Part shown: positions 1 to 8,281 of the stretch, in pieces
Numbering within the stretch: the stretch's first letter is position 1
Layout of the letters: every line of letters starts with the position of its first letter
Assembly: GCF_000701425.1 (NCBI RefSeq)
Contig: NZ_JNIW01000035.1
Coordinates: 1-39,062, forward strand
DNA: 39,062 bases
Reading direction: 5' to 3'
Source: Deinococcus frigens DSM 12807
GTDB lineage: Bacteria; Deinococcota; Deinococci; Deinococcales; Deinococcaceae
Position numbers and translations under genes: made by a program
The notes under the pieces: model-generated
Databases searched by the model: none
Seen by the model: the letters and a program-made list of their open reading frames with translations, nothing else
What the model was told of the DNA's origin: nothing

Positions 1-285
1 CGGCGTACAGACCTGTTCCAGCGTTTCAAGCAGACGATTAGCCCGGTTGAAGGCTTGCGTGTACGAGGGCAGACCGGGGCGGTCTGCCCTCAGATCACTC
101 CACCAGACCGAGGGATACGCCTGCTTGTAGATCAAGCGTGCCAGCAAGAGAGCTATGAGCATGGCGTCGGTGACTTTCTGATGACGACACTTTTTGTGAT
201 CGCTGAAGTGCGTTTTGGCCCAGCGGTGAAGGGTGCGAATGTTGCGCCGACGGCCTAAACTGTGGTGGAGACGATATCTAGCCAT
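1..285 (-). CDS. Transposase N-terminal part (IS982-like), cut by window edge
   Basis: Reading the minus strand from an ATG at 285 gives 95 codons without a stop, running off the left edge. The start is basic (MARYRLHHSLGRRR). It is followed by a hydrophobic 'DAMLIALLLARLIYKQ' segment and a 'LPSYTQAFNRANRLLETLE' segment, which resembles the N-terminal part of IS982-family transposases, where a Leu/Ala-rich helix precedes an 'LPS..QFNRR...L' motif. The catalytic DDE residues would lie outside the window, so family and intactness cannot be confirmed. The start codon sits inside a perfect 10-bp inverted repeat (268-293). An IS5- or IS4-type element is the main alternative. That it is a transposase is fairly likely; the family call is tentative. 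Confidence 0.6.
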   Translation of the reverse strand, partial: MARYRLHHSLGRRRNIRTLHRWAKTHFSDHKKCRHQKVTDAMLIALLLARLIYKQAYPSVWWSDLRADRPGLPSYTQAFNRANRLLETLEQVCTP

Positions 286-293
286 ATCGTCTC
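268..293 (-). promoter_or_regulatory. Perfect inverted repeat over the transposase start codon
   Basis: GAGACGATAT (268-277) and ATATCGTCTC (284-293) are perfect inverted repeats separated by 6 nt. In the minus-strand mRNA the AU of the start codon (285-283) is in the stem and the G begins the loop. Such a hairpin would hide the initiation codon. No Shine-Dalgarno is evident upstream. The role is inferred; the repeat is seen directly. Confidence 0.6.
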
Positions 294-676
294 AATTTTT
301 ATCGTCTGGGAGCGGGAAAATCTACTCTGACTCAAGCCCTAAACGGGGTTGATTATGGACAGAAGTTCTGCAAAAATTCCAACTGCGTTGGTCAAAATTC
401 TTGATTATTTAGATTTAGAGTTGAAGACTGTCCAGAACTAAGAATGTGGATTAACGTTTAGAATTAGCTCGTCGCCCGCCTCTTGGTTTTGTAGGATTCA
501 CTCCTTCCCCTTAGCCGCCACCAATCCGCTTCTCCATGCACCTGCCCAGGCCGGATGCGGGCCAGCAACTCCTCCAACGTGGGGAGGGCTGGCCCATTAG
601 CTTTGCTGATCTGGCCCTCTTGCTAAATCCTCCTCACAACCCATCCCCAGAGGCATTGGCCCTGCGCCCCCGCCTC
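286..676. other. Non-coding stretch between transposase and nif3-like gene
   Basis: About 390 bp without a credible gene. The part from about 290 to 480 is AT-richer than the genome average and probably contains the upstream end of the insertion element. GGACAG/CTGTCC words recur at about 358 and 428, but I cannot fix a terminal inverted repeat or target duplication. The remainder (480-676) is upstream DNA of the next gene. Confidence 0.5.
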
Positions 677-682
677 TACAAT
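677..682 (+). promoter_or_regulatory. -10 box TACAAT, 6 nt before ATG
   Basis: TACAAT ends 6 nt before the ATG at 689, so transcription would start at or next to the start codon (leaderless mRNA). There is no Shine-Dalgarno in the gap. The same layout recurs at many genes in this window. Confidence 0.55.
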
Positions 683-688
683 GCCCCC

Positions 689-1474
689 ATGACTTCCCTC
701 CCCACCCGCGAGCTTGCCGAGGTCAGCCGTGACGATCTGGTGCGTTGGCTTGGCGATTACCTCAAAATCGACGCCTATCCCGATCCCAGCATGAACGGCC
801 TTCAGATCGAGGGCAACGCCACCATCACCCGGGTCGCGGCCAGCGTGGACACCAGCGTGCAGACGCTCCAGCACGCGGCAGACAGCGGCGCGGACATGCT
901 GCTGGTGCATCATGGCCTGTTCTGGGGCGATCCGCTGGCGATCACTGGGCCGCACCGCACCCGCCTGCAAACGGCGCTGGCGGCGGACCTCAACCTGTAC
1001 GCCGTCCACATTCCGCTGGACGCTCACCCCGAGATCGGCAACAACGCCATGATCGCCAACGCCCTGTCGCTGGAAAACCGTCAGCCCTTCGGAGACTGGG
1101 CGGGCCACAAGATCGGTCTGGCCGGGGAACTTCCCTTCGAGCAGTCGTTGCAGGACTTCGCGGACCGGGTGCAGAAGCTGACCGGCGAGATCTGCCTGGT
1201 CCACGGCGGCGGACAGCCCACCGTCAAACGCCTGGGCATCGTCAGTGGCGGTGGCGCGGGCGCAGTGGCCGAGGCGGCGGCGGCAGGCCTGGATATCCTC
1301 CTGACCGGCGAACCGGAACACAAGCACTTTCACGATTCTTTTGAATATGGCGTCAACGTGGTCTTCGCCGGACACTATGAAACTGAGGTGTTTGGCGTCC
1401 GCGCCCTGGCCGCCAAAATTGAGGAAGAATTCGGCCTGCCGTGGCAGTTCCTGCATCATCCGACGGGCTTATGA
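689..1474 (+). CDS. Nif3-like dinuclear metal centre protein (DUF34)
   Basis: A 261-residue protein of the NIF3/YbgI (DUF34) family, hexameric dinuclear-metal proteins whose cellular reaction is not settled; the label 'GTP cyclohydrolase 1 type 2' is often attached. The expected metal ligands are visible: HH at 74-75 in 'LLVHHGLFWG', D111 in 'IPLDAHPEIGNN', and H229 and E233 in 'FAGHYETE', after the conserved 'LLTGEPEH'. The frame stays open upstream to about 536, but the ATG at 689 fits the family N-terminus and follows a TACAAT box by 6 nt, so the longer form is rejected. The next gene, tmk, starts 32 nt downstream on the same strand, so the two may be co-transcribed. Family assignment is firm; function is not. 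Confidence 0.9.
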   Translation: MTSLPTRELAEVSRDDLVRWLGDYLKIDAYPDPSMNGLQIEGNATITRVAASVDTSVQTLQHAADSGADMLLVHHGLFWGDPLAITGPHRTRLQTALAADLNLYAVHIPLDAHPEIGNNAMIANALSLENRQPFGDWAGHKIGLAGELPFEQSLQDFADRVQKLTGEICLVHGGGQPTVKRLGIVSGGGAGAVAEAAAAGLDILLTGEPEHKHFHDSFEYGVNVVFAGHYETEVFGVRALAAKIEEEFGLPWQFLHHPTGL

Positions 1475-1505
1475 GGGTGGCCTGCCAGCGGTGCCTCCGC
1501 AACCC

Positions 1506-2147
1506 ATGACCCAGCCTGGACACGGCCTCTTCCTGTCTTTCGAGGGACCGGAAGGTGCGGGCAAAAGCACGCAAATCGCGCGGCTGGCGTGGCACCTGGA
1601 GGCAGCGGGTCAGGCCCCCACCATCACCCGCGAGCCGGGCGGCACTCCGCTGGGAACGCGCGTCCGCGACGTGTTGCTGGACCCGGAACTGACCATCGAT
1701 CCGCTGCCTGAATTCCTGCTCTACAGCGCCAGCCGTGCCCAGCTCGTCACCAACGTCATTCGGCCCGCGCTGGACAGGGGAAAGGTGGTGGTGTGTGACC
1801 GCTACGCCGATTCCAGCCTGGCCTATCAGGGCTTCGGGCGCGGCCTGGACGCCGCCCTTCTGCGTGGCATCACGGCGGCGGCGACGGGCGGACTGTGGCC
1901 TGATCTGACGGTACTGCTTGACCTCGATCCCGTCATTGGCTTGCAACGGGCAGCGCGGCGCGGCCAGCCGGACCGATTGGAGCAGGCGGACCTCACTTTC
2001 CATCAGCGGCTCAGGCAGGGCTTTGTGCAACTGGCTGAGGCAGAGCCGGATCGTTTTCTGGTCTTAGACGCCACTCTGGCCGAAGCTGAGCTGGAAAGAA
2101 TGATCTGGGAGGCAGTCCATTCGCGCCTCCCAGCCTCACGACGTTAG
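1506..2147 (+). CDS. tmk: Thymidylate kinase
   Basis: A 213-residue dTMP kinase that phosphorylates dTMP to dTDP with ATP in the cytoplasm, needed for dTTP supply. The P-loop GPEGAGKST is at residues 14-22, the 'TREPGGT' nucleotide-binding segment follows at 41-47, and the family DR[YF] signature appears as DRYADSS at 98-104. The length is typical. The frame is open further upstream, but the ATG at 1506 lets the protein begin right before the P-loop strand 'LFLSFEGPEG'. It lies 32 nt after the nif3-like gene. Its stop is 4 bp from the stop of the convergent cyclase gene, with no terminator between them, so the two transcripts probably overlap at their 3' ends. Confidence 0.95.
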   Translation: MTQPGHGLFLSFEGPEGAGKSTQIARLAWHLEAAGQAPTITREPGGTPLGTRVRDVLLDPELTIDPLPEFLLYSASRAQLVTNVIRPALDRGKVVVCDRYADSSLAYQGFGRGLDAALLRGITAAATGGLWPDLTVLLDLDPVIGLQRAARRGQPDRLEQADLTFHQRLRQGFVQLAEAEPDRFLVLDATLAEAELERMIWEAVHSRLPASRR

Positions 2148-2151
2148 AGCT

Positions 2152-3021
2152 TCAGCGTCTGGGCTGAGCGCGTCCATTCGTGGTCCCCAACCCCGGAATC
2201 TTGACCTCGAAAATCGTGCCCCAGCGTTTGCCGGTCAGCAGCAGCGTGCCGCGCTCGGGCACGTAGGCGATGCCGTTGGGGATGTCGTCGAAGGTCAGGG
2301 GCTTCCCCAGTTTCGCGGCGCTGGTGCTGGCCTCGCGGGTCAGGGCGGACACGTCGATCCAGGCGGTTACCCTGCCGGTCTGCGGGTCGATGCGGGCAAT
2401 CCGGTCCGTCAGCCAGATGTTGGCGTAGACGCTGCCCCCCGCGTATTCCAGCTCGTTGATGTTCTTGACGGGCTGCCCGGCGTCGGTGACGGTTACGCTG
2501 CGTTTGACCCCAAAGGTCTTGGGATCGCGCCAGACCAGCGTGGGCGTGCCGTTGCTCATGATCAGGTCCTTGCCGTTGGTGGTCAGGCCCCAGCCCTCGC
2601 CCCCGTAACGGTAGCGCCCCACCTCCTTCATCGTCTCGGCGTCGAAGGCAAAGGCCAGTCCGTCCTGCCAGGTGAGGTGGTAGGCCACGCCGCCCAGCAC
2701 CGTGACACCCTCGCCGAAGGCAGTGGCCAGCGGCGTGGCCACCTTGCCCAGCACCTTGCCCGTCTTCAGCTCCACCCGCCGCACGCCGGATTCGCCCACC
2801 AGGCCAGTACTTTCTATATATGTACTGTTGCCCAGATACTGAAAGCCCTCGGTGAAGGCGGCGCGGTCATGTGGATAACGGGTGACGATCACCGGGATCA
2901 GGACCACTGGGGCGTCGCTGGCCGGAGCTGATGCGGGCGAGGGGGCAGGAGGCGTGGACTGGGCCAGGCCCGTGTTCAGGGACACGAGACCGAGCAGGGA
3001 CAGCAGGAAGACGGCGCGCAC
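2152..3021 (-). CDS. Secreted glutaminyl-peptide cyclotransferase (plant-type)
   Basis: A 289-residue exported protein of the glutamine cyclotransferase family (five-bladed propeller, papaya QC type), which converts N-terminal Gln of peptides to pyroglutamate. The diagnostic words are 'YPHDRAAFTEGFQYLG' and 'YIESTGLVGESGVRR', followed by repeated propeller strands and the C-terminal 'LTFDDIPNGIAYV...LLTGKRWGTIFEV'. I place the start at the GTG at 3021, 8 codons inside the longest frame, because a TACCAT box ends 6 nt before it and the product then begins 'VRAVFLLSLLG', a normal signal peptide ending near 'GLAQS'. A Pro/Ala-rich linker (about 23-40) follows the signal. The alternative ATG is at 3045. 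Confidence 0.85.
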   Translation of the reverse strand: MRAVFLLSLLGLVSLNTGLAQSTPPAPSPASAPASDAPVVLIPVIVTRYPHDRAAFTEGFQYLGNSTYIESTGLVGESGVRRVELKTGKVLGKVATPLATAFGEGVTVLGGVAYHLTWQDGLAFAFDAETMKEVGRYRYGGEGWGLTTNGKDLIMSNGTPTLVWRDPKTFGVKRSVTVTDAGQPVKNINELEYAGGSVYANIWLTDRIARIDPQTGRVTAWIDVSALTREASTSAAKLGKPLTFDDIPNGIAYVPERGTLLLTGKRWGTIFEVKIPGLGTTNGRAQPRR

Positions 3022-3027
3022 CCGTCT

Positions 3028-3033
3028 ATGGTA
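3028..3033 (-). promoter_or_regulatory. -10 box TACCAT deciding the cyclase start
   Basis: On the minus strand TACCAT is followed by 6 nt and a GTG at 3021. If this is the promoter, the ATG at 3045 lies upstream of transcription and cannot be used. From here to 3283 (about 260 bp) I see no gene or convincing terminator. Confidence 0.45.
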
Positions 3034-3283
3034 GGCAAGAAACATGTCGGGTGTCTGACAATTGGCCCGCCAATCTAGAGCGGAGATTGAGGCAGGCTCA
3101 ATGATCCCGGGATGTCGGCGATTGAGGAGGAAACAGGCTGATCAGACTGAGCGTGGGTGGTCTTGTCCTGCTGGCCTGTCCGTCTGTCCGCCTCTCCGGC
3201 CATCCGGCGTCTACCGGACCGGGTCGCACTGCCTCCTGGATCACACCGCCTCCATCCTGAGACGCGATCTTCCCCGCCAGTCT

Positions 3284-4393
3284 TCAACCCGAATGCTGTG
3301 CCAGCACCCGCACCGCGCCCGCCCGCACCCCCTCGTCCGGGTCATTCAGGAGGGCGCGTATCCGGTCCAGCTCGCCCCACTGGCCCAGCGCCCAGGCCGC
3401 CGCCTCCCGGACCTCGGGGGCGGGGTCTTGCGCGCCTGCCAGCAGCAGCGGCCAGCCCTGGGGCGCGCGGGTGTTGCCCAGCACGGTCAGCGCGTTGCGC
3501 GCCATACCCTTGCGGCGCGGGCGCAGAAAGGCGGTGCCTGCAAAGCGCCGGTTGAATTCCCGTTCCCCGCTGCCGAAAAAGGCGCTCAGATCGGGGTGGG
3601 CCAGCTCCGGCTGTGGCCTCAGCAATTCGGCCAGCGGTCCGGCCTTCTGTGACCACGGGCAGACCTCGCTGCACACGTCGCAGCCGAACAGCCACTCGCC
3701 CATGCCGGGGCGGAACTCGTGCGGCACGGGGCCACGGTGTTCGATGGTCAGATACGAAATACAGCGCCGCGCGTCGATGGCCCGGTCCTCGCCAATCGCG
3801 TTCGTGGGACACGCGGCCACACAGCGAAAGCAGCGCCCACAACGGTCAGGATGTGCCGTCCCGGTTCCCCCGAACGGCAGATCGGTCAGCAGCACCGCCA
3901 GCGTCACGAACGCGCCCAGCCGCGTGCTGACCAGCATCCCCGACTTGCCGCGCCAGCCCAGAAACGCGCCAGAGGCGAACAGGCGTTCCATCACCGGGCC
4001 GTGGTCCACGTACCCGCGCGCCCGGATACCCATTGCGGCGGCCTCGGCTTCCAGGCGCGTCAGCAGCGGCTGCAATTGATCGTGGTAGTCGGGCGTCCAG
4101 GCGTAGCGCGCCACGCGGCCCACCCGGATGCCGTCCGCAGGTCTGGACGGTTCCTCGAAGGCGTGCGACACGCCCAGCACCAGCACGCTGCCCACGCCCT
4201 CCAGCCGGGATGAGGGATCGGCCCGCGCCGGAAGCTGCCGCTCCAGATAGGCCATGCCCGCGTGCCGTTCATCACCCAGCCAGCGGGCGTATTCAGCCAC
4301 GGCGTCGGCTGGAACGGTGGCCGCCGCCCAGCCCACCGCGTCCGCGCCCAGATGCTGGGCCAGATCGGCGAGAAGTTCGGCGGGAGTAGTCAT
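3284..4393 (-). CDS. queG: Epoxyqueuosine reductase QueG
   Basis: A 369-residue cobalamin- and iron-sulfur-dependent enzyme that reduces epoxyqueuosine to queuosine in tRNA. Two ferredoxin-type clusters are visible: 'CGRCFRCVAACP' in the middle and 'CDVCSEVCPW' after it. Upstream is 'YVDHGPVMER', containing the conserved catalytic Asp, and 'GWRGKSGML'. The C-terminal 90 residues hold HEAT-like repeats ('EVREAAAWALGQWGE', 'DPDEGVRAGAVRVLAQ'), as in the family. It is a stand-alone gene; the ATG at 4393 is preceded at 6 nt by CATACT, a weak -10-like box. Other queuosine genes are not in the window. Confidence 0.95.
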   Translation of the reverse strand: MTTPAELLADLAQHLGADAVGWAAATVPADAVAEYARWLGDERHAGMAYLERQLPARADPSSRLEGVGSVLVLGVSHAFEEPSRPADGIRVGRVARYAWTPDYHDQLQPLLTRLEAEAAAMGIRARGYVDHGPVMERLFASGAFLGWRGKSGMLVSTRLGAFVTLAVLLTDLPFGGTGTAHPDRCGRCFRCVAACPTNAIGEDRAIDARRCISYLTIEHRGPVPHEFRPGMGEWLFGCDVCSEVCPWSQKAGPLAELLRPQPELAHPDLSAFFGSGEREFNRRFAGTAFLRPRRKGMARNALTVLGNTRAPQGWPLLLAGAQDPAPEVREAAAWALGQWGELDRIRALLNDPDEGVRAGAVRVLAQHSG

Positions 4394-4592
4394 GCCCGGA
4401 GTATGCCGCGCACGGCGACATGAAAAGGGAGTCCCGGACTCCGGTGGGGCTGGCGGTCACCCCCCTGCTGCGGAGCTGTACCGGTCTGCCCCTCTGGTGT
4501 GCTTCCCCCTGGAACGCTTGAAGCGCACTGTCAGGAGCGGACACAGACTGTGCTGGCAGCGAAGCAGACCGGGGGGGGTTCTCTCCCCAATG

Positions 4593-4621
4593 AAAAAAGG
4601 AGGCCCCGCACCCGGCGGGGC
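4593..4621 (-). terminator. Rho-independent terminator of the DAHP synthase gene
   Basis: On the minus strand GCCCCGC (4621-4615) pairs with GCGGGGC (4609-4603) around a 5-nt loop and is followed by a run of six T (complement of 4593-4598). It lies 27 bp after the stop of the gene at 4648-5739. The rest of the gap, 4394-4592, shows no gene. Confidence 0.8.
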
Positions 4622-4647
4622 TTCCCTCCCATCCGTGAGGCTCAGGC

Positions 4648-5739
<1,092 letters not shown>

Positions 5740-5784
5740 ACCCCGCAGTCTAGGAAACGCGCGCCCAAAAAGACGTTCACGCGG

Positions 5785-6222
5785 CTAGTCAATTGCAAAG
5801 AGTTGTCCAACTTTGCCGCCGCCATCACCGGGGGTATTGACCATGTGTGCGGCCACCCTGGCGAGCGCGGCGTGCAGTTCCCGCGCCTCGGCCCCAGCAA
5901 TGTGCGGCGTGTCCCGCAGCGCGCGGTCCATACACGCCAGCCACGCCTGCCCGCGCGTGGGCGTGATGGCGTGCGGCAGATGACGCGCCCGCAGTCTGGG
6001 CGGTCCATAGGTCTGGTGGTACAGCGGCGGCCCGCCCAGAAAACCGGTCAGAAAGGCCAGTTGCTTTTCGGCGGTCAGTGTCAGATCGGCGGGAAAGATG
6101 GGGGAGAGGTCCGGGTCCTGGGCCACCAGCGTGTAAAAGCGCGTGACCAGGGCGGAGAGCGCCTGCGGCCCGATCCGCTCATACAGCGAGCCGCCCGCCG
6201 AGAGTGGGATGGGCGCGGTCAT
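5785..6222 (-). CDS. Group II truncated hemoglobin (trHbO-like)
   Basis: A 145-residue 2-on-2 globin. Visible landmarks are 'RFYTLVAQDP' (B helix with Phe29/Tyr30), 'GGPPLYHQTYG' near 63-73, 'RLRARHLPHAI' with the proximal His at about 81, and Trp94 at the G8 position ('AWLACM'), which is typical of group II. Such proteins bind O2 and NO and have been linked to oxidative and nitrosative stress; no substrate can be read from the sequence. The frame opens at 6249, but the ATG at 6222 is preceded by TAGCCT (6235-6230) at 7 nt and fits the family start, so it is chosen. It is followed 46 bp later by the DAHP synthase start on the same strand. Confidence 0.9.
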   Translation of the reverse strand: MTAPIPLSAGGSLYERIGPQALSALVTRFYTLVAQDPDLSPIFPADLTLTAEKQLAFLTGFLGGPPLYHQTYGPPRLRARHLPHAITPTRGQAWLACMDRALRDTPHIAGAEARELHAALARVAAHMVNTPGDGGGKVGQLFAID

Positions 6223-6289
6223 GGGGGACAGGCTAGCAGGCCAGCACAACGCGGAGGCGGACGCGTGCCTACCTTCCGTAAAAGTCCGA

Positions 6290-6566
6290 TTGAACGCTAC
6301 ACGCCGTGGCGGTCGAAGGCGTAAAGCGACGTCAGGCCGGAGCCTGGGGTGGAGATCGGCAGCAATCGGCGGCTATTCGCTGTCGCCCTGCTCCACGGAC
6401 AGCCCGGATTTCAACCCGGTTGAACGGTTGTTCTCCATACCCAAAGCCCCGGTGCGCGGTGCTCCAGCACCATGTCATCTCCAGCGTTGCGGCAGCGCTC
6501 CAGGCCGTCCCGCCCCAGGAGATTCGTGGTTGATTCAGGCACGCCCATCCTGAACTGCTCCTGAGT
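6290..6566 (+). pseudogene. Relic of an IS630-family transposase (C-terminal end)
   Basis: The C-terminal signature of IS630 transposases can be read across two frames. 'DSPDFNPVERLFS' (from 6398) matches the family '[YS]SPDLNPIE..W' block that carries the last catalytic Glu. Then, after a frame change near 6437, 'ISSVAAALQAVPPQEIRG', a stop in the position of the family's Trp, and 'FRHAHPELLL'. Without the lesions the end would read like the usual '...I..AL..V....WF.HAGY'. No N-terminal part or flanking repeat is seen, so this is old debris next to the mraZ promoter region. The 5' boundary is approximate. Confidence 0.6.
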
Positions 6567-6787
6567 CGAAGGCTCTGGCAGGGGGCTGGTGGGGATTTGT
6601 CCTGCGTGGTGGGGGAGAGGGGGAAGTGCGGGTAACCTTGCCACCGCCCCTCCCAGAAGTGCCAATTTGCCGTCTATAGCGGACTTCCCCGGCCCGCGTA
6701 GCGTCTCGGAAGACCAGTTTTGATTCTAGCTTCTGGGAAAGATGGGTGGGAAATTAGACGAAAATAGGGGGGTATCTGGGGAAAATT
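6567..6787. other. Non-coding DNA between IS relic and mraZ control region
   Basis: No gene is seen. The segment is rich in TGGG/GTGGG words (for example 6734-6750), which may be weaker members of the MraZ-box set, but their spacing is less regular than in the arrays at 6788-6817 and 6901-6920. Confidence 0.4.
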
Positions 6788-6827
6788 GTGGGAACGGGTG
6801 GTAATTCGTGGGTGGGATTGTTACACT
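6788..6827 (+). promoter_or_regulatory. MraZ-box array and -10 box TACACT
   Basis: Three direct 10-bp units beginning GTGG occupy 6788-6797, 6798-6807 and 6808-6817 (GTGGGAACGG, GTGGTAATTC, GTGGGTGGGA). MraZ proteins repress their own operon by binding TGGG-type direct repeats one helical turn apart. A TACACT at 6822-6827 could be the -10 element, which would put the array over the -35 region, a natural place for repression. I see no consensus -35 hexamer. Confidence 0.6.
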
Positions 6828-6900
6828 CCCCAGTACAACCTGAAGCCCCTCACATTGCGCCTTTCAGGTTGAAAGGCTGGCCTCGCCTCTGGACCGACAG

Positions 6901-6920
6901 GTGGGACTGGGTGGGAAAGG
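6901..6920 (+). promoter_or_regulatory. Second MraZ-type direct repeat in the mraZ leader
   Basis: GTGGGACTGG and GTGGGAAAGG lie head to tail with the same 10-bp period, 33 bp before the mraZ start. They may be a second operator downstream of the putative start site, or may regulate another promoter. Confidence 0.5.
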
Positions 6921-6952
6921 CCGAATAGCGCGCGAGAGGAGACGAGAAGGAT

Positions 6953-7381
6953 TTGCCGTTCGGAGAGTATCCCTACACCATCGACGACAAGGGACGCGTG
7001 GTCATGCCACCGGCCTTTCGGGAATTCGTCGAGGACGGCATGATCCTGACGCGCGGGATGGAAGGCTGCCTGTACGTCTTTCCGCTCTCCAGTTGGCGGC
7101 GGGTCGAGGAACAGCTCGAAGGGCTGCCCCTGACCGACGCCGAATCTCGCTCCTTCGTTCGTTTCTTCTATTCCGGGGCCAGCAAGGCGCGGCTGGACAA
7201 CCAGAGCCGCGTCTCGGTTCCCCAGCCCCTGCGCACCTTTGCGGCGCTGGACGGCGACGTGGTGGTGGCGGGCGCACCGGGCCGCCTGGAACTGTGGAGT
7301 CCCGCCCGCTGGGACGCTGCCATCAGCGCCGTTCAGGACAGTCCCCCCAAACCCGACCTGCTCATCAACTTCGTGGCGTGA
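6953..7381 (+). CDS. mraZ: Transcriptional regulator MraZ
   Basis: A 142-residue protein with two SpoVT/AbrB-like half-barrels. The first carries 'TIDDKGRVVMPPAFRE', the second 'LDNQSRVSVPQPLRTF', both variants of the DxxGRxxxP motif; the second has Ser in place of Gly. MraZ forms dodecamer-like rings and binds TGGG repeats upstream of its own operon. Translation starts at a TTG (6953) 2 nt after an AGAAGGA Shine-Dalgarno core, giving the family N-terminus 'MPFGEYPYTID'. It is the first gene of the division cluster, 3 nt before rsmH. Two GTGGG repeat arrays upstream fit autoregulation. Confidence 0.95.
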   Translation: MPFGEYPYTIDDKGRVVMPPAFREFVEDGMILTRGMEGCLYVFPLSSWRRVEEQLEGLPLTDAESRSFVRFFYSGASKARLDNQSRVSVPQPLRTFAALDGDVVVAGAPGRLELWSPARWDAAISAVQDSPPKPDLLINFVA

Positions 7382-7384
7382 CCC

Positions 7385-8281
7385 ATGAACAACAATGCCC
7401 TGACCCCCGCCCCCGACGTTCTCTCGCACACCCCTGTACTGGCCGCCGAGGTGCTGGCGGCCCTGGAACCCGCTCCGGGCAAAATCATGGTGGACGGCAC
7501 GCTGGGCGGCGCGGGCCACACCCGGCTGCTGCTGGCGGCGGGGGCCACCGTCTACGGCATCGATCAGGACCCCTTCGCCCTGACCCGCGCCCGCGAGGCT
7601 GGTCTGGACGGCCTGACCGTGCTGGAGGGCAACTACCGCGACATGCAGCGCCTGCTGGCCGCTGCGGGCGTGGGTGAGGTGGACGGCGTGCTGCTCGATA
7701 TTGGCGTCAGTTCTTTTCAACTTGACGACACGGACCGGGGGTTCTCCTACCACACGGCGGCCCCGCTGGACATGCGCATGAGCCAGTCCGGCGAGAGCGC
7801 CGCCGAGGTGGTCAACAGCTACCCCGAAGCCGAGCTGGCCTCGATCATTTACGAGTACGGCGAGGACCGCCTGTCGCGCCGGATCGCGCGGGGCATCGTT
7901 TACGCCCGCGAGAAAGCGCCCATCGAGACCACCGTGGAACTGGCCGAGATCGTCAAGCGGGCCTATCCCGGCTTCAGCAAGGGCATCCACCCGGCGCGGC
8001 GCACCTTTCAGGCGCTGCGGATTCATGTCAACGACGAACTGGGCGCGCTGCGTGACGGGCTGGAGGCCGCCGAGACGCTGCTGAAACCTGGCGGGCGGCT
8101 GGCCGTGGTCAGCTTTCACTCGCTGGAAGACCGCATCGTCAAGCGTTTCCTGCTGGGCAGCGCGGCGTTGCGCCCCCTGACCAAGCGTCCGGTGATCGCC
8201 GCCGAGACCGAGCAGGCCAGCAACCCGCGCGCCCGCAGCGCCAAGCTCCGCAGCGCCGAGAAGCTGGAGGCGGCGGCGTGA
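7385..8281 (+). CDS. rsmH: 16S rRNA m4C1402 methyltransferase RsmH (MraW)
   Basis: A 298-residue SAM-dependent enzyme that N4-methylates C1402 of 16S rRNA in the decoding centre. Family hallmarks are 'HTPVLAAEVL' at the N-terminus, the SAM-binding 'MVDGTLGGAGHT' near 35-46, 'LLDIGVSSFQLDDTDRGFSY' near 101-120, 'IHPARRTFQALRIHVN', and the C-terminal 'VVSFHSLEDRIVKRF'. The length is typical. It starts 3 nt after mraZ and its stop overlaps the GTG of the next gene by 4 nt (GTGA), so translation is likely coupled. Confidence 0.97.
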   Translation: MNNNALTPAPDVLSHTPVLAAEVLAALEPAPGKIMVDGTLGGAGHTRLLLAAGATVYGIDQDPFALTRAREAGLDGLTVLEGNYRDMQRLLAAAGVGEVDGVLLDIGVSSFQLDDTDRGFSYHTAAPLDMRMSQSGESAAEVVNSYPEAELASIIYEYGEDRLSRRIARGIVYAREKAPIETTVELAEIVKRAYPGFSKGIHPARRTFQALRIHVNDELGALRDGLEAAETLLKPGGRLAVVSFHSLEDRIVKRFLLGSAALRPLTKRPVIAAETEQASNPRARSAKLRSAEKLEAAA

